A stretch of DNA of 64,000 bases from Semisulcospira habei. Lineage: Eukaryota > Mollusca > Gastropoda > Semisulcospiridae. Under the pieces are notes generated by a model. The model made no database searches and was not told the DNA's origin. It was given only the letters and a program-made list of their open reading frames with translations. Below are positions 33,401 to 45,400 of this stretch, in pieces. Numbering within the stretch: the first letter of the stretch is position 1; every line of letters begins with the position of its first letter. The stretch spans positions 174,336,083 through 174,400,082 of the forward strand of contig BTPG01000001.1 of NCBI GenBank assembly GCA_036245525.1, in the 5' to 3' direction. Position numbers and translations under genes: made by a program.

Positions 33401-36400
33401 CAGCCCCACAGGGTGGGGTTTTCTCTCTATTCTGGGGCAAGTGTTTCTGTCTACCCTTTGTCCATTCACCTGTATTTGCCTTTTTAAAACTCTCCCTACT
33501 GCCTGTACTGCCTGTAGCTCTTGATATTGGATGTGTGTTGCTAAATGGTCTTAGCTTTATTTAGGCCAATGTGTTAGGTTTATTTAATGTATTTGGCCGG
33601 CTGGCAACATACATTCAATGTTCTGTTTATTATTTTTTTTTTCACAAGCAGTGCAGGCACGTCCTGAGAAAGCCTTGTTGCTGTCGGGACGTTAAGCAAT
33701 GTACAATCAATCAATCATTACTCTTTCTGTCCAAAGTTTTTGAGAGAGTCGTTCTCACACAGCTCACTAAATATCTACAGGTCACGTTATACATTTTAAT
33801 TGGGCAGTTCAGGCAGTAAGAGGACCGGTGTTTTTAAAAATAATTTTTGCCTTGTTTGAAAATTTGTAGTAGGGCTGAATGTTGGAATTTGCTAGAAATT
33901 TTTGGTTAGCTGAAGCTGAGAGGAGACATGTTTGGTGCTTTGATTCATACCATCCTGAGCTTATCCAGTGGACAATTGAGGGCCTATGTTGAGTTGCCGT
34001 TGATGTAGTGATTTGAGGGGCACGCTGATTTCAGCTGTGCTTGGGTGTGGGGTTGGTAAGGAATCAGGTTCATAGCCAAGAAATGAGACTGTCGATGTGC
34101 TGTTTTTTTTTTGTTGTTATTTTGTGCATGGCAAATGTGCAGCTGGTGGGCGCTAGTGTTTTTTAGGGGATTGAAATATTAGGGGATGCGTGGGACTGAC
34201 TATGGCTAAAGAGACTGGTCAGTACGGAAATGGCACTGTGTTCCGTGGCCTGTCAGGGCACCACATGCCATATGTTTCATAGATCAGAAGCTAGTTTAAT
34301 GTAACCATATCATTGAGTTTGGACTTTTGCAGTTCAAACGATCTAAAGCTGATGAACACGTTTGGCCCGCACAAAGCATCCAGAAGGTGGACATGGCACA
34401 GCCCGAACGGAGCGCACCATAACCAAATTGACTACATCATGGTGAAGAGACGCTTCCAAACCAGTGTGAACATTGCCAAGACAAGAAGTTTTCCAGGAGC
34501 AGACATTGGAAGCGACCATGACTTAGTGATGATGACCTTCCGACTCCGCCTAAAGAAGGTCAACAAGCAGGGTCCCACCAGAATCAAGTTTGACCTCGAG
34601 AAGCTGAAAGACCCAGAGGTAGCGGAAGCCTTCCAGGCAAAGATAGGAGGAAAATTCGCACCACTGCTACTTCTAGGTGCAGAAGACACGGATGTGGACA
34701 CACTGGTTGACACATTTAACACTGTTGTAACCCAAACAGCCAGTGAGATCCTTGGCAAACACCGACAAGCAAAGAAACCTTGGGTTACAGCTGACATCTT
34801 TGTTCTATGTGACAAGCGTCGAGAATTAAAGAAAAAGAAATCAGAGGTAGAAGGAGCTAAACAATACAGGGAAATTAACCAGGATATCAAGAAAAGCATG
34901 AAAAAGGCAAAGAACAAGTGGATTGAAGATCAGTGTAAACACGTAGAAGAAAACCTGAACAAAAATAATAGGAAAAAAGCATACCAGCTGGTGAAAGACC
35001 TGACCAGTGTAAAACAAGGACGCTCCTCGATCATTCAAGATAGTGAAGGGAACTGTCTTACGGAAGACCAAGACATACTAAAGAGATGGACAGAGTACTG
35101 CTCAGATTTGTACAACCACCGAGCTGCAGGGGACCCAGGCATACTTGTCAACCCACTCGTGACCAACAATGGCAACTATCCCATCCTCCGAGAAGAAGTG
35201 GAGGCTGCAGTGAAGTCGCTGAAAAAAGGAAAGGCAGCAGGAGCAGACAACATCCCTGCAGAGCTAGTCCAAGAAGGGGGGGAAGACACGATGAGCGCCT
35301 TCAGGCATGGGAATTGTCCGCCTAAAGGCAAATTTCCGCCGAAATGATTTGCTCAGCCGCCAAAAAAAAAAAATTGTCCGCCGAAAAAAAAAATTGGGGT
35401 GCAAAAAGTAACTGAGCACTGGTCATTATACACTGCGAGGTCGCATTGGTTCAAGTGATATGCCGCCCGCTAGAGTTACGCGTCACCTATTGTGGCTTTA
35501 ACGTAGTCGTTACTTTACCGTGCAAGCGGGCAATACAACACTGAACACACCGTTTTCATGCTCGCTTACCGTCTCGTGCACCGTACGTGTGGGGAAAATG
35601 GCGGCAGCACGAGTTGTTGAAAATTGAAAATGGCGGTGAGAAAGGATATCGTTCAAGACATAGTGCTGTTTAGTGTGCACCCGATCATGATCCGGTAAGC
35701 AACCCCCCCCGGTCGTTTGATTTTTTGGTCGCTGGAATGAAAGATCACGCTGGAAATTTCAGACTTTTTTCATTTTTCTAATTCCCATGCCTGGCCTTAC
35801 TAACAATCTGCAATAAGATCTGGTAGTCAGGGGATTGGCCCACACCATGGACCCAATCACTTATAATAACTCTCCCCAAAAAAGGCAACTTACATCAATG
35901 CCAGAACTATCGCACGATCAGTCTTATATATCCCACCCAAGCAAAGTCATGTTAAAGATCCTACTGAACAGGCTGAAGCCACAGGCAGAGGAAATCATAG
36001 CTGAGGAACAGGCAGGCTTCAGACCAGGGCGCAGCACAACTGAGCAGATCTTCAACCTGAGAGTTCTATGTGAGAGATACCTCCAGCACCAGCAGGACCT
36101 CTATCATGTCTTTGTGGATTTTAAGAAAGCGTTTGACAGGGTGTGGCATGCAGCCATTTGGTCCACCATGAAGCTATACAACATCAATGCCAACCTGATC
36201 AAAGTCATAGCAAACCTTTACAACAAGGCCACTAGCGCAGTCTGCTTCAACGGCAAAATAGGAAACTGGTTTAGGACTACAGCTGGAGTCAGACAAGGCT
36301 GCTTGCTCTCACCTACTCTTTTCAACATCTTCCTGGAAAGAATCATGATGGACGCTCTGAAAGATCATGAAGGAACTGTCAGTATTGGAGGCAGAACAAT

Positions 36401-39400
36401 CACGAACCTGCGCTTTACAGACAACATTGATGGCCTTTCAGGAACAGAGAAGGAGCTAGCTCAGCTGGTGGAAAAGCTGGATAGTTACAGCCATTGCATA
36501 TGGGATGGAAATCAGTGCAGAGAAGACCGAACTGATGACCAATAACGCCAGTGGCATTGGCACTGAAATCATGGTTGGAGGCCAAAAACTGGAAACAGTT
36601 AAGAAATTCAAATACTTAGGAGCCATTGTGACAGATGAGGGATCAAAACCAGAAATACTGTCCAGGATTGCGCAGACAACAACAGCACTGACAAGATTGA
36701 AGACCATATGGAAGGACAGAAGCATCACACTCTGCTCCAAGACCAGACTGATGCGCTCCATAGTCATCTCAGTGTTCTTGTATGCCTGCGAGTCATGAAC
36801 CCTCACAGCAGACCTTGAAAGGAGGATACAAGCCACTGAAATGAGATGTTTTCGAAGGCTGCTTGGCATCTCATATAGAGATCACATCACAAACGAGGAA
36901 GTGGGAAGCAGAATCAGGCAAGCCATCGGGCCCTATGAAGACTTATTAGCCATTGTGAGAAAACGCAAACTGAAGTGGTATGGGCGTGTCACGCCTTCAG
37001 CAGGGCTTGCCAAAACAATCCTGCAAGGCACTGTGCAAGGAGGACGAAGGAGAGGAAGACAGAGGAAAAGATGGGAGGACAATATCTCAGAGTGTACAGG
37101 ACTGAAGCTGGGCGATACACTGAGAATGGCAGAGAACAGAGAGGATTGGAGGGAGCTGGTTGCCAAGTCATCAGTGGTGCCCCAACGGTCGGCAAGACTA
37201 CAGGATATAGATAGATAGATAGATAGTTGGAAAACTGAGAAAATCATGAAAAATTTTAATTTTGCCCAAAAATTGCTGCGATTGCAGTTTTATAGGCGTT
37301 TTTGCATGATTTGCGTCGCAACACCCTGTTTACCTGCACTGTGAGCTATGGTTAGTGTGTTCATTCGTTTATTTTTTGTCTTACAGGTAGTCATGAGTCT
37401 GACCTTCGATCTTGAGCTTTGACCTTGACCTTGAAAGGGGCGGGGTTTGGGGCGTTCAGTTTTTGATAAATGCGTTTTTTTTTTTTTAAATGCACTTTTT
37501 CAGTTATTGAAGTTGTGGGGGGGGGGGGGGGGGGGGGAGGGGTTGGAGGTCAAAGGTTAAGATGAAAACTACAATGAAACAGTGTTAAAGCATGTTCATT
37601 TCATCAGACAGCTGACCTCAGAGTGAAATAAGCCGCCAAAATAGTGTGACATGCAGAAGTGTTATTTTGCATGATCCAGCTACACTGGCTGCATCTGAGG
37701 TATCATTCTGCTGTGATTGTCATTAAGGATGACTCTGGTGTCTATTCTGAGCCAAACACAAGCACTTTTACACTGCGTAAAGCTCATTTGAGTGCATTGT
37801 TATGGGACCAGCAGTTGCAACCACCAGTACAGGCTTTTACAGGAGTGTTCCCAGGTTTGGCACACCCATGCCTGCTGCATTTGCATCATGAGTTAAGGTC
37901 TTTTGAGACTCTGACAAGTGTTTTATATAAAAATGAACTGTACATAACCATTTTTCCCTGCTACCTCCTAAATAAGCACTCCAGACACTTGTTTTGGTAT
38001 GCGGTGTGTCCCGCGTAGCATAGTTTTGGCTGTTTTGTGTAGTCTTTTGTCTGTGGGTTAGTTCAGTAGACTTAATGTTTAAATTGCACAGCTGTTTCAT
38101 GACCCCTTTTGACTGTGGAAAAGATTGCAAGCAGCCATATAGGGCATGGCAGCTGGTTACAGGCCTCTTTCCTCCTTGTTGTCACCAGACAACAGGGTCA
38201 ATGAGGATGCCTGGGCATTGTCTTTTTGGCTGCCCTGAGATACACAAGGAAATGGCCTTGGGTCTGAAAGCTCATTTTTCATCAATGTCAGTGTCATGGT
38301 AACCTTTTTCAGTTGTCCAGCCCACCAGAAGTCAGTTTGACTGTATTGCATGTGTGTGTGTAAACTTGGAAAAACAGAAAAAGTAGGGGGGTGGGTAGTG
38401 GAAAAATATGGGAAAAAAACTTTCATGTGCCTGTGTCTCAAATGCAACATTTCTGAAGATCAGATATATTCCTTGATGTACATGCCAATTTTGGAGGCAT
38501 TCTGACCATATCTAGTCTGTTTTTCATGGCATCAGATATGCATGATCCAACACATCAACAGCTTTGTGAACGCCACAACAATGCGCTTCACATAATGGGC
38601 CATAACATAAAGATGCAGCAACATTCAATGGTGTCACTTTGGGTTTGACTTAGCTAGTGTCTAAGGGTTGCATTGATGGCAGATTGAATGGTGTTCAGGT
38701 GGGGCAGTTTCTCTTACAGGTCACGTTATACATTTAAATTGGGCAGTTCAGGCAGTAAGAGGACCGGTGTTTTTAAAAATAATTTTTGCCTTGTTTGAAA
38801 ATTTGTAGTAGGGCTGAATGTTGGAATTTGCTAGAAATTTCTGGTTAGCTGAGAGGAGACATGTTTGGTGCTTTGATTCGTACCATCCTGAACTTATCCA
38901 ATGGACAATTGTGGGCCTATGTTGAGTTGCCATTGACGTAGTGATTTGAGGGGCACGCTGATTTCAGCTGTGCTTGGGTGTGGGGTTGGTAAGGAATCAG
39001 GTTCATAGCCAAGAAATGAGACTGTCAATGTGCTGGTTTTTTTGTTGTTGTTATTTTGTGCATGGCAAATGTGCAGCTGGTGGGCGCTAGTGTTTTTTAG
39101 GGGATTGAAATATCAGGGGATGCCTGGGACTGACTATGACTAAGAGACTGGACAGTACGGAAACGGCACTGTGTTCCGTGGCCTACAGTCAAACAATTTC
39201 GTCCATCTGTTTCAGTCTGCTAACCATGCTGGTCACAGTACTGAAACTGCTCTCCTCTGCGTCGTTGATGGCCTCCTTAGTACCTATGATGAAAACCAGA
39301 TCTCAGTTCTTGCCCTGTTAGACCTTTCACCTGCATTTGACACCACTGACCACTCTATCCTACTCCAGCGTCTAGAAACTACTTTGGTATTTCTGGTAAA

Positions 39401-42400
39401 GCTCTCACCTGGTTTCACTCTTATCTGTCTTCCCGTCAGATTAACGTCTCTGTCAAGAACACTCTTTCTGATGCTGCTGCACTAGAGTTTGGGGTCCCCC
39501 AGGGCTCTGTCCTGGGCCCCGTTCTATTTACGCTGTACACTCAGCCTCTGTCTCGGGTTATCACATCACATTCAACCGATCATCACTTGTATGCGGACTA
39601 TACACAACTTCATAAATCAGTACATCCAAACAGCTTCAGTCAGGCTATTTCAGATGTTCAGAACTGTATCTCAGATTTTAAGTCCTGGATCTGTGAAAAT
39701 AGACTCCAGTTAAACGAGGGCAAGACAGAAGCTCTTCTTGTTGGTGCCTCTCAACTGCTGCCCAATTCTCCTGACTGTGCGCATTTGTGATGCACCTATT
39801 CCCGTTTCTGATTCAATCCGCAGTCTTGGCGTTTTTCTTGATAAAGATCTTCAAATGAAAGACCATGTAAATCATGTCAGCAAAATTGCTTTCCTGTAAT
39901 TAAGATAATAATAATAATAATAAGCGCATTAAATAGGCGCTTTATCCCAATTGAAAATCGGCTCAAAGCGCCGCCGCGAACTGAACCCAACAAGCACGCT
40001 CACGTGAATCATGCGCATTCACTCACACATTGTACATAAACACAGAACATTCACGTGGTGCTAAGGGCAAGATCAAGCGAGCTACTGTAGTTTTTGGAAA
40101 TTCAAAATCGTTTGTATTTGAAATTTGATTAAGTGGGCTGAAACTGATACCAAAGATGCATCAGTTCTATCCGTCATTACCTCATCACTGAATCAACCAC
40201 CAAACTGGTCGTCTGTTTAGTCCTGTCCCACATAGATTACGACAATGCCCTCTTAGCTGGCCTCCCTCAGTCTCTCATTTAGAAATTGCAGCGAGTTCAG
40301 AATTGACCTGCATACATATCGTCTGCGCCCCACAGCATCAACCCATCACTCCTATCCTAAGACAACTTCATTGGCTGCCAGTCAAACAACGAGTCTCATA
40401 CAAAATCGCCTGTCTGTGCTACAAAGCTATTAACTACTCTACCCCTGCCTATCTCGCTGATCTTCTTCAACTATACACTCCCTCCTGCTCCCTCCGTTCA
40501 AGTAGCAACACGCACCTTCTCAGAGTCCTGCTCTGCAGATACAAAACCAGAGTTGACTGTTGTTTTGCGCACGTTGGACCTGTTGTCTGGACATTAGACA
40601 CACTTCCTCATTCACTGCCTTTAAATCTGCCCTTAAGACCCACCTGTTCGATACCCCAATGTAGCTTAGTTCTTCGTGATTATGTACCTGCGTCTTTGTG
40701 TGTGTGTGTGCATGTGTATTGCAGAATTCTTTGTTTCTCTTGTTTTATGACCCCCTCTACTCCCCACCCTTTATTTGTAAAGCACTTAGAGCTTATTTTA
40801 GGATAAGCGCTATAGTAGCCATTATTATTATTATTATATCTCTTGCTGGCCATGGATTATGGGGCATAGTTAGTCTGTGGATCATTTTCAGTCATTTCAG
40901 CTTTTGACACTGTCACCCATGCATTTTGCTTCCTGGGTGTTGTAGGACTGGTGTTCAAAAGTTGCATGCTATATTGTAGCTAGAGGTCTCTTTCGCATAA
41001 AAAAATAATTCTACTCATCTTCTTTAATTAATGAACATGTTTGTGCTGGTGACAAAATTAGAATTTACTATTAAAAGATTGTGTTTTAGAAGCCATTGTC
41101 AGTCCAACTTCAAAGATTCCAGGCTGTCAAAAAAGCAAAAACACCAACAAACATACCACCCCATGTTACATGTAACAAAGTGGTTTCAGCAAGAGGCATA
41201 GATCCTCATGAGCCCCTGCAACTGCAGGGGCTCAAGAGGACCTGTGCGATATATGCCTCTTGCAGTTAGGTGGTACTCAATTTTTCTCAGCAGTAAAGGA
41301 TTGGGGTTGGAGCTTCAAACAAGGTTTTTTTTTGTTGTTGTTGTTCCTCTTGACTCTGCATTTTGCTGTGCAGGGTCAGGGTACGGATTCCGGCCAGTGG
41401 GTCAAGGCACAGGAGGAGCTGGCAAGGAATTCAGTGAAGCCCTGGGAGGAAATGCACCCAGGGAACAGTTTACCAGTGAGTATTGTCAGACAGCATGCAG
41501 CTTAGCGCTTTGATGATGGTTCCTTAACCCCCATTCGCTTTCAGTCACGGTTCTGTTTTTAGTAATGAGTCTGCATGCACAAAGGAGTTAAGGATGAAAT
41601 TCTCAAAAGTTTTGGGAGTTCTTTTCCAAGCACAGCTCTACGCAGACCAGCTGGGGCTGGTGTTGGCCCGAGGACCTGATTTTTCAGTCACTCTTCAACT
41701 CTGCTTGCAAGGACTCAAATTCATTTCAAAATTCTGTATGAAAGTCCTTTGCAAATTTTAGCAAATTTGACCGCATGGCCTCATTTCCCAACTGTACCAA
41801 TTTGCAGGAGATGGAGCAACCATGATAATTCAAGGGTAGTGCCAGATTAGCGTGGAGCCATCAGGTGCCAAGCTAATCTGGCACTACTTTTGAATCATCA
41901 TGGTCGACCCATCTGCGGCTGTAGCGTGTCGAGGCTAAATGGAGTAAGGAGAGTGTAGAAACCCCTGAATCAGCTGAAGTCTTGTGCAAGCCGCAAAGCG
42001 AGGTGCAGATGGCCTGGTCTCGTGGCTTGTGCAGGATTCAACCCTCTTAACCCAACAGCCGCATTTCCAAACTTTTGGAGGCGTTGTCTAGCGACTGTGT
42101 ACCAGTTGTAAGAGATGGATTGATCATGATAATTCAAGGGTAGTGCCAGATGAGCTTGGCACCTTCAGGTGCCAAGCTCATCTGGCACTACCCTTGAATT
42201 ATCATGATCAATCCATCTCGAGCTGCAGGGTCCCGGGGCTAAGTGGGTTAATCTTGCACATGAATACAACAACTGACCCTTATGCGTGCAGCCACCAGTA
42301 CTGTACACAGTACTGGTGCCATTGACTGCATGCACAAAGGGGTTAATGCTGGAGGGCTAGGTGATGCATGATACTGATAAACTTCGGTGTTTGTTCATTC

Positions 42401-45400
42401 CCCTCTGCTGTCCTCTCTCGTTTTCAGTTGTGATGCTGACATACGACAGAGAGACAGTGCTGATTCAAGCATTACAGCGTCTGAAAGGGATTCCGTTCAT
42501 GAACAAAGTGCTGGTCGTGTGGAACAGTCCTGTTCCGCCCTCACGAGATCTCCGCTGGCCTGACATTGGTGTTCCACTTGAGGTAAGTCTGGATATAACT
42601 AAATGCCTGGCTACCCAACTCTTGTTTCTTGTTTGTCAAAAGTTTAGTAATTTACTAAAGTTGTATTTGAGTAACATGCTCTTTTCACTTTTGGAGAGCA
42701 GAAGAAAGGAGTAAGACGTGGGTGACAGTCTTCAGTCATGCAAGCTGATTCAGGTTGTTCAAAATCCCAGAAAGCTGAATTTCAGCTTTTTGGTTCAGAC
42801 AGAACAGTCCTTCAGCCAGCCTTTCTATCTGCAAGAGGCATAAATTCTCATGAACCTCTGCGGATGCCTCTTGCTGGTCATGGTTTATTGGGCATAGTAA
42901 ATCCATTGACCATTTTCATTCATTTCAATTTTTCTCTCTGTCACTCATGGATAAGAATAAGGGTTGAAAAGAAAAAAGAACAAGTTTTGTAAGGAAAATT
43001 TATTTTCGTAATAATGTATGAAGTATTTTTTTATTTCTTTCAATTTTTTTCAGTGGGAACAAATTTGATGAAAATTATTAATGTGGTAAACTGAAGTCCC
43101 TCCCTTGACTGTCTAACAAAAGTTTTCTCCCTTGGTTTGTTGCCAGGTACTGAGGACCAAGAGTAACAGCCTGAACAACCGATTTCTGCCTTACGACTCC
43201 ATTGAGACAGAGGCTGTTCTGAGTATAGACGATGATGCTCATTTGCGCCATGATGAAATCGTCTTTGGATTTAGGTAACAAATGATTAACCCCTTCATTG
43301 TCCTTAATCGCTGATTGTGTTTTTCAAACCTTTGTTAATCCAACACCAAAGAGTCCCAATCATCCAAAGAAGATGGATACAAAGTGGTGTCAGCAAGATG
43401 CATTGATCCTCATTAGCCCCCAAACTTGCATGGGTCTCATGAGGATCTGTCTCTTGTGCTTAAATCGTGTTCTTTTTTGGTTTGTTTTTGAAAGGGTTGA
43501 GTCAGTTCACCAGGCAATCCAACTAAACGGAAGATCAACTTGAAGGGTAGTGCCTGACTATCCTTATGCTATCATGACTGATCTATTTTCACCTGTGGCT
43601 TATTATGCTTGAATGCAGACTGTTCAATGGGGCCTGAGATCAACTCAACACAGGACTTCACAGAATCAGCTAGCAAAAGAATTTCTTTGAAATTGGGCCG
43701 GCAGTTGTGCCAAAGTAAAGTAATGAAAAAAGCATTTGTGACATCACTAAAACAAATTTCAAAGCTTAGATATTGTACAGAAATTTGTGATGTACCGCAT
43801 GCTTTTTTCAGTTCTCTATTGTGGCCGAACTACTGATATTTTAAAAATTTCTGCTAGCTGATTATGCTGTGTTAAACCTTTTCATCCTGAATGCTGATAC
43901 ACCCATTGCTTGAAATAAATTTGACTGATAGTTCAAGGGTGGTGCTAGAATAGCTTGGCGCCTGAGGTGCCAAGCTATTTTGTCACCACCCTTAAACTAA
44001 AACAGCTTATCCCATCTCCTAATCTGTAATGTAGCCTCACAGGACAGTAAGCAAATTTTACAAAATCAGCCTCAGGATGTAATGGGTTAACCTACAAAAT
44101 AAGTCTGTATGTTGTGTTGACTTTGGGTCCCCTTTGAGGGATGGTAGAGACTTCAGCCCTGTGTGTGAGCGCCTCGTACAAGTCTGACTATTTGAGGTTC
44201 TTGTATGGTAGGGTATGGCGAGAGGAGAGGGATCGCATTGTTGGCTTCCCAGGTAGGTTCCACGCATGGGACATTAAACATCACACGTGGCACTACAATT
44301 CCAACTACTCCTGTGAACTCTCCATGGTGTTGACTGGTGCTGCTTTCTTTCACAAGGTATGGTGATAAGGGTTAGTCCTAATAGTTAAGTACTCAGTTTT
44401 AAAAAAGACACTGTATTTAGGCTGCTCATCTAGCTGAATCCATTTGCAAGAGACATAGATTCTCATGAGCCCCAGCAGCTGCAGGGGCTCATGAGAATCT
44501 GTCTCTTGCTGGCTGAGATTGACTCAGTTGGTGTCCTAGGATTACAGGATATCATTGTTTTTACACAATTAAAGCAAAAACTGCAAGTGTTTCATACACA
44601 GACTGTTCTTGCGTTGATCACAGCGTGTATTACATACTTACTTACTTACGCCTGTCACCCCTCCCAGGGTATAGGCCGTTGATGAGAGACCTCCAGCGAC
44701 TCCTGTCCTGTGCTTCTCCTTCGATTTTACTCCAGGTGGTTCCCAGTTTCTTGATGTCTGCTTGGAGGTCTCGACGCCAGGTGTTTCTCGGCCTGCCTCT
44801 TTTCCTCTTTCCCTGGGGGTTCCATGACAATGCCTGCCTAGTGATACTGGAAACTGGCTTTCTCAGACTGTGACCAATCCATCCCCATCTTCTTCGTCCA
44901 ATTTCATTCTCAGCTGTTATCTGCTCTGTTCTCTCCCAGAGTCTGACGTTGCTAATCTTCTCTGGCCAGTGGATTTTCAAGATTCTTCTAAGGCAACTGT
45001 TTATGAAGATCTGTACTCTGTTGACTGTGGTTTTTGTCAACCTCCAAGTCTCTGCTCAATTTAGGAGAAATGCTTTTACGTTTGAGTTTAAAATCCGGAC
45101 TTTGGTGTGTTGTAACAGCTCTTGGGAACTCCACATTTTTTTTCAGCTGGAGAAAGGCTGCTCTGGCTTTACCGATTCGTGCTCTGACATCTGCATCAGC
45201 AGCGCCTTTTTTGTCGATGATGCTCCCGAGATAGGTGAAGGACTCCACCTCCTTCAACGGGGTGCCAGCAAGCAAGACTGGTTCTTCCCTGGTTGCGTTC
45301 AGCCTCTTTGTCTTTGTTTTCTGTTTGTGGATGGTGAGGCCCACTTGGGACGAGATGTCAGCAAGCCTCGTGGTCTTGTCCTGCATTTGTTGATGAGTGT

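Larger units (their letters stand above)
34312..37226 (+). mobile_element. RTE-like LINE, 5'-truncated, with GATA tail
   Basis: Starts inside the APE endonuclease ('[20 protein letters not shown]', 'NQIDYIMV', '[11 protein letters not shown]'), continues to RT ('[16 protein letters not shown]', '[20 protein letters not shown]', '[15 protein letters not shown]', '[14 protein letters not shown]', 'FTDNIDGL' in place of FADDIDGL) and the C-terminal '[10 protein letters not shown]' / '[16 protein letters not shown]' region. It ends in (gata)n at 37207-37226. Interrupted by a 492-bp MITE at 35302-35793. Confidence 0.85.
33781..39182. mobile_element. 5.4-kb element bounded by ~470-bp direct repeats
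   Basis: Left repeat 33781-34250 and right repeat 38720-39182 are about 95% alike by eye and in the same orientation, beginning 'gtcacgttatacat' and ending 'cactgtgttccgtggc'. 'ctacag' occurs at both outer edges (33775-33780, 39183-39188), and removing the element restores the LINE frame exactly ('KYLQ' to 'SNNF'). Each repeat alone has short hAT-like ends (CAGGTCACG ... CGTGGCCTG for the left copy). It may be a composite of two MITEs, or an LTR-type element with unusual ends. The interior holds an RTE-like LINE (34312-37226) and 1.5 kb without recognised coding. Confidence 0.75.
32690..40830 (+). mobile_element. CR1/L2-like LINE, 5'-truncated and split by insertions
   Basis: LINE segments 32690-33329, 33719-33780, 39183-39904 and 40128-40830 read in order as one RT: 'DPWFTLEV' / '[17 protein letters not shown]', '[19 protein letters not shown]', '[16 protein letters not shown]' joined to '[11 protein letters not shown]', '[18 protein letters not shown]', '[18 protein letters not shown]', 'HLYADYTQL' (YADY for YADD), '[16 protein letters not shown]', '[16 protein letters not shown]'. 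The 3' UTR ends 'ataagcgctatagtagcc' and (att)n at about 40830. Frameshifts and stops are present, so it is inactive. It sits in sense orientation in EXTL3 intron 1. Confidence 0.85.
32366..41373 (+). other. EXTL3 intron 1 (9.0 kb) filled by nested insertions
   Basis: Donor GTGAGT at 32366, acceptor TGTGCAG ending 41373. Contains a CR1/L2-like LINE (32690-40830) that has itself received a SINE, a 5.4-kb element, and a LINE/SINE tail, with a further LINE and MITE inside the 5.4-kb element. Confidence 0.85.

Noticed and set aside
37659..38018. 119-codon frame inside the 5.4-kb element as a transposase
   Set aside because: No catalytic triad or DNA-binding motif recognisable; in-frame length is compatible with chance.
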